Part shown: one piece after another, positions 8,932 through 18,503 of the stretch
Layout: each line of letters opens with the position of its first letter
Position numbering within the stretch: the stretch's first letter is position 1
Source of the DNA: Chryseobacterium flavum
Lineage (GTDB): Bacteria > Bacteroidota > Bacteroidia > Flavobacteriales > Weeksellaceae
NCBI RefSeq assembly: GCF_003385595.1
Contig: NZ_QNUE01000018.1
Span: 1 to 63,824, forward strand
DNA length: 63,824 bases
Direction of reading: 5' to 3'
Made by a program: the position numbers and the translations under genes
The notes under the pieces: model-generated
What the model was told of the DNA's origin: nothing
What the model saw: only the letters and a program-made list of their open reading frames with translations
Database searches by the model: none

Positions 8932-10647
8932 ATGAAACTTAAAACGAAACTTACCTTAGGCGTGGGCCTTTTATTTTTACTGATCGTTCTGCTTTCAGTG
9001 ATAGGTTCTGTATATATCAATAAATTAAAATCAGATACTGAAAAAATTCTCACAGCCAATTACAACAGTCTGGAATTTTCTAAAAATATGTTTCTGGCTC
9101 TCGATAATATCAGTACAGATAGTACAGTTGCAGTTGCAGATTTTCAGAAAAACAATAAACTTCAGGAGAAGAACCTTACAGAATTTGGAGAAAAAGAAGC
9201 GACACAGAATCTGAATCTTCATTTTAACAGTTATCTGAAAGATCCTGATATCCATAAAGAAAAACTAATCAGAGAAGATCTGGCCAAGATCATGTCTTTA
9301 AATATGAAAGGTATAGAACGGAAAAGTGATGTTGCCATCATTACGGCAGAAAATGCTACTTTCTGGATTGTAAGTTTAGGAACTGTATGCTTTCTGATCG
9401 CTTTTATCCTGCTTTTTAATTTACCCCAGACCATTGCAGAGCCCATCAATCAGCTTACTTTCAGTATCAAACAGATTGCTGATAAAAACTATAGTGAAAG
9501 GGTTCATTTCAAAGGAAGTGAAGAGTTCAACAGCCTGGCAGAATCGTTCAACAGTATGGCGGAGAAACTTCAGGAGTATGAAAGCAGCACGCTTTCCAAA
9601 CAGCTGATGGATAAAAAACGTATCGAAACACTGGTCAACAATATGCATGATGCTGTGATTGGGCTGGATGAAAATCATTTTATCTACATGATCAATGATG
9701 AAGCCCTGAAAATTACCAATCTTCACAAGGAAGAAATTATTGGAAAAACGGCTCATGAAGTTGCGGTCAATAATGACCTGATGCGTGAACTGCTGAAAAA
9801 TATTGATCATCCTGTAAAAGATCCTATTAAGATTGTTCGTGATAACAAGGAAAATTATTTTGAACAGGATATTATTCCTATTAACATTATAAAAACAGGA
9901 GAAAAAGAAAAGAAAAATATCGGAAAGGTAATTTTGTTAAGAAATATTACCCCTTTTAAAGAGCTTGATTTTGCCAAAACCAACTTTATTGCAACCATTT
10001 CCCATGAACTGAAAACCCCGATTTCTGCTATTAAAATGGGTGTACAACTTCTTGGAAACCAAAAGTTCGGGGAATTGAATGAGCAGCAGCAGGAATTGTT
10101 GAAAAGCATTAATGAAGACGGACAGCGCTTACTGGACATCACAGGCGAATTGCTTAATCTTTCTCAGGTCGAATCCGGAAATATCAGACTGACTATAGAA
10201 AAATGCTCCCCTAAGGAAATTGTGCAGACTGCGGTGAAGAATGTTGAAAAACTGGCTGAGCAGAAAAATATTGCTATCAGTACAGAATACCTTCTGGAAG
10301 ACAGCGATGCTGTATCTGCAGATTTTGACAAAACAGTCTGGGTCATGAATAATTTTTTGACCAATGCTGTGAAACACTCTTTTCAGGATGAAAACATTAA
10401 AATTGTGGTAGAAAAATCAGATACTTTCATTCAGTTCAGTATTATTGATACCGGAAGTGGAATTGACGAGAAATACCACCGTCAGATCTTTGACCGCTAT
10501 TTTCAGGTTCCCGGAGAACATCAGAATGGTACGGGACTGGGATTAGCAATCTCAAAAAATTTCATTGAAAAACAACATGGAGAAATAGGAGTGAAGAGTT
10601 CCCTGAATCATGGAAGTACATTTTATTTTAGGCTGCCTGTTTCTTAA
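8932..10647 (+). CDS. HAMP-PAS sensor histidine kinase of the kdp system
   Basis: The 571-residue product has two membrane helices (about 7-28 and 143-165) flanking a short periplasmic domain, HAMP (about 165-220), PAS (about 230-345), HisKA with H-box ISHELKTP (about 362-430) and HATPase_c (N box NNFLTNAVKHS, G boxes DTGSGI and GTGLGLAIS). It starts 5 nt after the KdpD-type sensor and supplies the kinase that protein lacks. Its likely partner is the sigma-54 regulator at 371-1693, because no KdpE-type gene is present. Confidence 0.93.
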   Translation: MKLKTKLTLGVGLLFLLIVLLSVIGSVYINKLKSDTEKILTANYNSLEFSKNMFLALDNISTDSTVAVADFQKNNKLQEKNLTEFGEKEATQNLNLHFNSYLKDPDIHKEKLIREDLAKIMSLNMKGIERKSDVAIITAENATFWIVSLGTVCFLIAFILLFNLPQTIAEPINQLTFSIKQIADKNYSERVHFKGSEEFNSLAESFNSMAEKLQEYESSTLSKQLMDKKRIETLVNNMHDAVIGLDENHFIYMINDEALKITNLHKEEIIGKTAHEVAVNNDLMRELLKNIDHPVKDPIKIVRDNKENYFEQDIIPINIIKTGEKEKKNIGKVILLRNITPFKELDFAKTNFIATISHELKTPISAIKMGVQLLGNQKFGELNEQQQELLKSINEDGQRLLDITGELLNLSQVESGNIRLTIEKCSPKEIVQTAVKNVEKLAEQKNIAISTEYLLEDSDAVSADFDKTVWVMNNFLTNAVKHSFQDENIKIVVEKSDTFIQFSIIDTGSGIDEKYHRQIFDRYFQVPGEHQNGTGLGLAISKNFIEKQHGEIGVKSSLNHGSTFYFRLPVS

Positions 10648-10677
10648 AGTTATATATTTAACGAAAATCAATACAAT

Positions 10678-11205
10678 ATGAATGAGGTGCATTTTTATTC
10701 CAGCAAAACAAGAGGAATGGTAATGCTTGTTATCTCAGGGGTCTTTACCTGGATTCTCCTGTATTTTGATTTCTACAGGGAAAGTTATTTCAGCCTGATT
10801 GTTCTTTGCCTCGGATTAGGACTTTTTCTTTTTGGAATTATTTTTTCGTTACTGCTCCTGCTCAGAAGAAAGCCCTTACTGACGGTTAGCGACAAGCAAA
10901 TTATAATTTACAGTGTGCTTAGAAAACCAAAAACAATTAATTTTGAAGAGGTCATTTTCTTTTTTGAATCAGATATGAAGTATCATGGAATTAAAACTTC
11001 TGAATATATCTGTGCCCTGATGAAGTTCCGGGAAGAAAAACCCGGCCTGTTGGACAGAATTTCAGCAGAACTGATGCCAGGTTCTCAAAATATAAAATAT
11101 AGTATTCAGACTGATATTCTGCAGGTTGAAACAAAAACTTTATTAGAATTATTAAATAGCCGTATCAGACCTTATAATTTATTAAATAACGAAATAAAAG
11201 GTTAA
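10678..11205 (+). CDS. STM3941-like membrane protein
   Basis: The 175-residue product has two N-terminal transmembrane helices (about 14-34 and 38-62) followed by a soluble domain with a PH-like strand pattern (LTVSDKQIIIYSVLRKPKTI). This is the layout of the STM3941 family, whose function is not known to me. It follows the kinase by 30 nt and may be the last gene of the kdp transcript. Confidence 0.6.
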   Translation: MNEVHFYSSKTRGMVMLVISGVFTWILLYFDFYRESYFSLIVLCLGLGLFLFGIIFSLLLLLRRKPLLTVSDKQIIIYSVLRKPKTINFEEVIFFFESDMKYHGIKTSEYICALMKFREEKPGLLDRISAELMPGSQNIKYSIQTDILQVETKTLLELLNSRIRPYNLLNNEIKG

Positions 11206-11324
11206 TTCAATAGAAAATTATTTAAATAAAATTTCTAAATTTGAATGATTTTCATATTGGAGCGAATATTCTTATTCATCCTTGTTTTGAAACAGATCTG
11301 TATTGTTAAATTAAAAATTATAAA

Positions 11325-11789
11325 ATGAAAAAAACTTTACCTTTATTAGCGTCATTATTTTTTATCATATTAGGCGTTCAGGTATCAGCTCAGACTTTCA
11401 CATTGGAGAAGCTTGCAGAGTTTAACAAATTGGGAATGCCTGAGTTTAAAAATGAAATGAAAAAGATCAATTACAGTTTTCATGATAAAACAGAAAGTTC
11501 AGAATTTAAGCTGAATGAATATGAAAGTCCTGATCATACATTTAAAATTGGAAAATTTGTATACAGTAAAGATAAATCACAGGACAGAATTGAGTGTGAA
11601 TTTCCTGAGCAAAGAGATTACCACAAATTTCTTTCCGCAGCTATAAATGCAGGATATAAAGAAACGGGAAAAGGTAACATTATCACAAAAGAACCTTATG
11701 TTGATTACCATAAAGGCAAACAGCACATCAGATTCATTCTGCCAAAAGATAATCAAAACGGACCTTATAGCGTTCTTGTTTTCAAATAA
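11325..11789 (+). CDS. secreted protein of unknown function
   Basis: The 154-residue product has a signal peptide cleaved around VSAQ (residues 1-23) and a lysine-rich small domain. I do not recognise a family. The start follows the A-rich tract ATTATAAA. It is followed by a strong hairpin terminator. Confidence 0.7.
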   Translation: MKKTLPLLASLFFIILGVQVSAQTFTLEKLAEFNKLGMPEFKNEMKKINYSFHDKTESSEFKLNEYESPDHTFKIGKFVYSKDKSQDRIECEFPEQRDYHKFLSAAINAGYKETGKGNIITKEPYVDYHKGKQHIRFILPKDNQNGPYSVLVFK

Positions 11790-11811
11790 AATCTTAAAAA
11801 CTCAAAATAAA

Positions 11812-11845
11812 AAAGGCTGCGAATTATTTTCGCAGCCTTTATTTA
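11812..11845. terminator. bidirectional terminator between a secreted-protein gene and ligA
   Basis: The stem AAAGGCTGCGAA (11812-11823) / TTCGCAGCCTTT (11830-11841) is flanked by A and T runs on both sides, so it can end both convergent transcripts. Confidence 0.85.
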
Positions 11846-11864
11846 TCAGTCTGTGTAGAACTCA

Positions 11865-13904
<2,040 letters not shown>

Positions 13905-14084
13905 CTAATCCCATTTAAAAAATAACATTATTAAATATTCCGGGAAAATTAATAATGTGTAATATGTCTTAATGTATTGATTATATGATGGATAAATTGT
14001 GTGTTTAGAATAATTTAACATAATGTTTCAGTTTAATTAAAAAAATGTTAAAACTTCCTTAAACGGAGCACCCTTAAAGCAAAA

Positions 14085-14092
14085 TACCTTTG
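14085..14092 (+). promoter_or_regulatory. -7 box upstream of the Oar-like receptor
   Basis: TACCTTTG fits the TAnnTTTG consensus and would give a leader of about 80 nt before the ATG at 14179. No good -33 TTG is visible. Confidence 0.5.
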
Positions 14093-14178
14093 CACATCTG
14101 ATTTGAGGAACCTTCATGATTGTATACTATGAAAGTCATAAGGCTTCTGAAATTATAAAATAACTAAAGATCTTCGGA

Positions 14179-17100
14179 ATGAAAAAAGTAAAGATTGTAT
14201 TGGGATTATTGTTTTTAGGACTTGGAACAATGGCTTATGCACAGACCACGCAGGCCTCTATTGTTGGGAAAGTAACCGGACCGGGAAGTACGGCTCAGGA
14301 AAAAGTGAAGGTGACTATTATCAATGAGTCTACCGGATTCAGAACAGAAACGGAAACCAACTCCAAAGGGGAATATATTTTCAAGGAAATTCCTCTCGGC
14401 GGACCTTATACAGTTATTGTCAATGATGACAAAAAAGAAGGGTATAATGTCAACTTTGGTGATCAGGTAACTGTAAACATGAACCTGGGGGGTGAGAAGC
14501 AAATTGAAGAAGTAATGCTTACCGGGAACCTTAAGAACAAGATCGGAAACCTTGGAGCGGCTACAGCAATTTCTGCAAAGAATATCAGTATGCTTCCGGT
14601 GAACGGCAGGAATTTTACCAACCTTACCGAATTATCACCTTTGAGCGGAAAAGGAGGAAACTTATCCGGACAGCTTGGATCATCCACAAACTTTACCATT
14701 GATGGGATGACAGCAAAAAATCCAACTTCTGCAGGATCTACCACCAGCCGAAGCGGTGCACCGTTTTCAATTTCTATTGAAGCAGTACGTGAATTCAAAA
14801 TCACCACCAACCAATATGATGTGACCCTTGGAAGAAGTGGAGGTGGAACGGTAAGTGCTGTTACCAAATCAGGAACCAATAAATTTTCCGGAAGCGCATG
14901 GGAATATTTAAGGACCAACTGGCTTTCCAGTCCATATGATATCAGAGGAAATAAAAGGCAGAATGATTTCTCTACTTCTCAGTTCGGATTCTCATTGGGA
15001 GGTCCAATCATTAAAAATAAGCTGCATTTCTTCGTTGCATGGGACCATCAGCTGGATTCAAGGCCTTTGATCATTGCTGATATCAGATCTCAGGAAGATG
15101 AGAAAAGGTTCAACACGACGACGGAAACGCTTAACCAGTTTCTGAATATTGCAAGATCAAAATATGGCGTGGGAAATACCCCGCAATTCGGAAGTTTTGA
15201 TAAAGTAAGGAATTCAGATGCCGCATTTCTGCGTTTAGACTGGCAGATTAATGAGAAACACTTATTGACACTAAGAAATAACTTTACATATGACCTGAAT
15301 AAAAATGGTTTAGGAGATAATACCAATATCAACTTCTTTGAGTCTTATGGAAATGATAAAAACCTTGATAATAGCCTGTTGTTAACTTTAAGATCAAATC
15401 TTAAACCTAATCTGACCAATGAGCTGAAAGCCCAGTATCTTTATACTTTCCAGGATAGTTACCAGAACAATGAATTGGGTAGACCGGTTCCAAGAGCTAT
15501 TGTCGAAAATATTGTTTCTCCCGGAATAGGGGCAACAAATATTCAGATCGGAGGGCACCGCTTTGCCCAGGAAAGTTTTAGAAATAATGTATTCCAGATT
15601 GTTGATAATTTATATTATAATACGGATAAAGTGAAATATACTTTTGGAGCAGATCTGATGTATACAACTTCTAAATCCGTTTATGGAAGTGAGGTGAACG
15701 GAAGATTCCATTTCAGAGAAGATAATACGAAAAATCCGGGTAACCTTTACAATTTTGAAAATCTTAATGCATACCGGTTCTATAGGGAGGTCCCTTTGAT
15801 GGATGATCCGTCAGTACGGTCGAATATCTGGAATATCGGTGTATATGGGCAGTTCCAGACTAAAATTGCAAACGGTCTTGATCTGATGGCAGGGTTGAGA
15901 TTAGATTATGGTGGTTATCCTAAAGCTGAATTCAATCAAAAGCTGTTTGATGAGATGGGAATCAGAACAGATAATAAGATCAAGTCATTTGTTATCCAGC
16001 CCAGATTCCAGTTTGACTGGAACATCAATGAAGAAAATAAAGATTTCCTGAAATTCGGTGCAGGAATATTCTCTTCGGATATCAACAATTATATGATCAT
16101 CAATAACCTTGTTTTTGATGGTAAACACCTGGCAACGGTGGATGTAAATCCTTCTGCTATTGGCCTTACTCCTGATTTTAACAGCTACAGACAGAATTAC
16201 GGTGCGGTACCTTCGCTTGCACAATATCAGATTCCGACGATCAACTATACGGGAAAAGATGCTAAAATCCCAATTGTGTATAAAGCCAATATCTCCTATA
16301 CTCACTTCTTTAATGAAAGATTCAGAGCCGGATTGGCTGCTTATATGGCGCTGGGAAGAAATAACTATTATTATTATGACCGAAATATGGAGGCGAATCC
16401 TTATTTTACACTGGCTAATGAAGGAGGCAGAGGTGTATTTGTTCCCGCTTCAGCAATAGATGGTGCAAAGGTTGACTGGAAAGCAGGAAGAATCAATACT
16501 AATTTCGGAAGAGTCCTTGAACTGGTAAGCGACGGTAAAGTGAACCAGTTCTCATTTGTTGTGGATACCAGTTACCGTTACTGGAAAGACGGAGAAATCA
16601 CTGCGAGTTATACCTGGTCTGATATTAAAGATAACACCTCATACAACGGAAATGTGGCGAACTCAGCAACATTGTCTACCATGATTCAAAGTGACCCGAG
16701 AAATCTGAGAATGACATATTCAGATAATCAGTTCCGGAATAAAGTAGTCGTTTATGGAAATTCACCTACTATTGCAGGATTTACTTTGGGAATCAGGTAT
16801 TCAGGAATCGGAGGAACTCGTTTCTCTGTGACAGCAGGAGGGAATGTGAACGGAGATTTCGTAGACTCAAACGATCTGGCTTATATCTTCCCTAATCTTA
16901 CAGCACCTCTTCTGAATGATCCTGAAGTAGGAAAAGCATTAAAAGATTATATTACTGAATATAATAACAATATTGCTGAACGTAACGGTGGTAAAAATGG
17001 GTTTTACGGGGTCTGGGATGTACGTATTGCCAAAAAAATGAAGTTTGAAAAGGTGGGAGCATTTGAGCTTTCTGTTGATATTTTTAACGTTGCCAATCTG

Positions 17101-17271
17101 CTTAATAAAGAATGGGGAGTTAATAAATCATACGGTAATATGTCATTATACAGAATTACAGGATTTAACCAGGCAACCAAGCAGTTTGAATATGCTAAAA
17201 ATACCAGTGGTTTAGCTCCTCTGTCAGGAAATCCGTATCAGATCCAGATCGGAGCAAAATATACTTTCTAA
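14179..17271 (+). CDS. Oar-like TonB-dependent outer-membrane receptor
   Basis: The 1030-residue product has a signal peptide ending near AYAQ, a carboxypeptidase-regulatory-like beta-sandwich (about 25-110), a plug domain (about 125-240) and a large beta-barrel ending in aromatic F (GAKYTF). The layout is that of Oar-type TonB receptors. The substrate cannot be read from the sequence. Together with the downstream phosphodiesterase and SusCD genes it may import phosphorus compounds. Confidence 0.9.
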   Translation: MKKVKIVLGLLFLGLGTMAYAQTTQASIVGKVTGPGSTAQEKVKVTIINESTGFRTETETNSKGEYIFKEIPLGGPYTVIVNDDKKEGYNVNFGDQVTVNMNLGGEKQIEEVMLTGNLKNKIGNLGAATAISAKNISMLPVNGRNFTNLTELSPLSGKGGNLSGQLGSSTNFTIDGMTAKNPTSAGSTTSRSGAPFSISIEAVREFKITTNQYDVTLGRSGGGTVSAVTKSGTNKFSGSAWEYLRTNWLSSPYDIRGNKRQNDFSTSQFGFSLGGPIIKNKLHFFVAWDHQLDSRPLIIADIRSQEDEKRFNTTTETLNQFLNIARSKYGVGNTPQFGSFDKVRNSDAAFLRLDWQINEKHLLTLRNNFTYDLNKNGLGDNTNINFFESYGNDKNLDNSLLLTLRSNLKPNLTNELKAQYLYTFQDSYQNNELGRPVPRAIVENIVSPGIGATNIQIGGHRFAQESFRNNVFQIVDNLYYNTDKVKYTFGADLMYTTSKSVYGSEVNGRFHFREDNTKNPGNLYNFENLNAYRFYREVPLMDDPSVRSNIWNIGVYGQFQTKIANGLDLMAGLRLDYGGYPKAEFNQKLFDEMGIRTDNKIKSFVIQPRFQFDWNINEENKDFLKFGAGIFSSDINNYMIINNLVFDGKHLATVDVNPSAIGLTPDFNSYRQNYGAVPSLAQYQIPTINYTGKDAKIPIVYKANISYTHFFNERFRAGLAAYMALGRNNYYYYDRNMEANPYFTLANEGGRGVFVPASAIDGAKVDWKAGRINTNFGRVLELVSDGKVNQFSFVVDTSYRYWKDGEITASYTWSDIKDNTSYNGNVANSATLSTMIQSDPRNLRMTYSDNQFRNKVVVYGNSPTIAGFTLGIRYSGIGGTRFSVTAGGNVNGDFVDSNDLAYIFPNLTAPLLNDPEVGKALKDYITEYNNNIAERNGGKNGFYGVWDVRIAKKMKFEKVGAFELSVDIFNVANLLNKEWGVNKSYGNMSLYRITGFNQATKQFEYAKNTSGLAPLSGNPYQIQIGAKYTF

Positions 17272-17281
17272 CAAAAATTAA

Positions 17282-17353
17282 TTAAACCACAAAAGACAGA
17301 AACAATTAAAGTGTCCGGAAATAACAAAAACTTTCAGCGCTTTTGTGGTTTAA
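17282..17353 (+). repeat. 14-bp inverted repeat between the receptor and phosphodiesterase genes
   Basis: TTAAACCACAAAAG (17282-17295) and CTTTTGTGGTTTAA (17340-17353) are perfect inverted copies around a 44-nt loop. The hairpin lies directly after the receptor stop and is not followed by a clean T run. It may be a weak terminator or an RNA-stability element between the two genes. Confidence 0.6.
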
Positions 17354-17418
17354 AACCTTTTAAATAATTACCTTTATCAAAAGTCTACGGACTCGGATTT
17401 TAATTATCAATTAATATT

Positions 17419-18165
17419 ATGAAAAATTTTATCTTAGGGTTAGCAGTTTTAAGTACAGTTTTAATGAAAGCACAAACCCGGATTATTGCACATAGAGGTT
17501 ACTTCCAGTCTCAGCCTCCTACAACTGAAAATTCAATTAAATCTTTAGAGAATGCACAAAAGCTTAAAGTGTATGGTTCTGAGTTTGATGTAAGAATGAC
17601 CAAAGATGGCGTATTGGTAATCAATCATGATGAGCATCATGGCAAAATGGAGATTTCAGAAACATCCTTTAAAGAACTTGAATCATTGAAGTTATCAAAC
17701 GGAGAAAAGTTTCCAACATTAAAAGATTATCTGAAACAAGGAAAAAAGGATTCTTCCGTAAAGCTGATTGTAGAAATCAAACCAGCAAAAACTCCTGAAA
17801 TCGAAAATGAAATCACTCAAAAGACGATCAAAATGATTAAGGATATGAAACTGGAATCTCAGAGTGAATTTATTTCTTTCAGTTTAAATATCTGTAAAGA
17901 GATTAAGAAAATTGCCCCGGAATTTAAAGTTCAGTATCTGAACGGAGAATTGTCTCCGGAACAAATAAAAAAAGAAGGACTTGACGGCATGGATTATCAT
18001 TATAGTGTGTTCCAGAAAAATCCTACCTGGATTGCCGATGCGAAAGCATTGGGACTTATCACTAACGCATGGACGGTGAATGATGTGGCTGTATATGAAC
18101 AATTGAAAAACCAAGGAATAGGATTTGTAACAACCAACATTCCGGAACAGTTAAAGAATAAATAA
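17419..18165 (+). CDS. secreted glycerophosphodiester phosphodiesterase
   Basis: The 248-residue product has a signal peptide (ends near MKAQT) and a GDPD fold. Visible motifs are IAHRG at the start of the barrel, TENS, EFDVRMTKDG and NHDEHH, and late barrel strands with VEIKP. It hydrolyses glycerophosphodiesters to glycerol-3-phosphate and an alcohol, probably in the periplasm. Neighbouring SusCD and phosphoesterase genes support a phosphorus or phospholipid scavenging role. Confidence 0.92.
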   Translation: MKNFILGLAVLSTVLMKAQTRIIAHRGYFQSQPPTTENSIKSLENAQKLKVYGSEFDVRMTKDGVLVINHDEHHGKMEISETSFKELESLKLSNGEKFPTLKDYLKQGKKDSSVKLIVEIKPAKTPEIENEITQKTIKMIKDMKLESQSEFISFSLNICKEIKKIAPEFKVQYLNGELSPEQIKKEGLDGMDYHYSVFQKNPTWIADAKALGLITNAWTVNDVAVYEQLKNQGIGFVTTNIPEQLKNK

Positions 18166-18198
18166 GATTCTTCTTTCTGAAGAAAACATACTATTTAC

Positions 18199-18230
18199 AG
18201 CCTGTCTCTTTAAGGGGCAGGCTTCTTTAT
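18199..18230 (+). terminator. intrinsic terminator after the phosphodiesterase
   Basis: The stem GCCTGTCTC (18200-18208) / GGGGCAGGC (18214-18222), with some G-U pairs, is followed by TTCTTTAT. It sits 34 nt after the stop codon. Confidence 0.65.
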
Positions 18231-18503
18231 ACACTATTTTAAAGGAACAGAAGATTCTCATAAGTGTTCGTAATATAGTATGTGTAAATATATTTTCTCA
18301 AGGAAAGACAATAAAGATACATCAATAATACTGCAAAATGATATTAAAAATCCTTAAATCATTTAAGTATCTGATAATGAATATTGTATGCTTTGTTGTT
18401 AAGAATGGGTTAATATTCCATTTAATAAACTTTTAATAAATGTTAAAATAGTATTAAAACCCTACTCGTAATGTCGTTTTAATTTTGCGCAAACAAAAAG
18501 GAT
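18231..18503 (+). promoter_or_regulatory. AT-rich leader and promoter region of the SusCD operon
   Basis: This stretch completes the 338-nt gene-free interval after the phosphodiesterase. A -7 box TAATTTTG lies at 18480-18487, 17 nt before the SusC ATG. No clear TTG is seen at -33, and no sigma-anti-sigma genes are nearby. Nothing else stands out. Confidence 0.5.
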
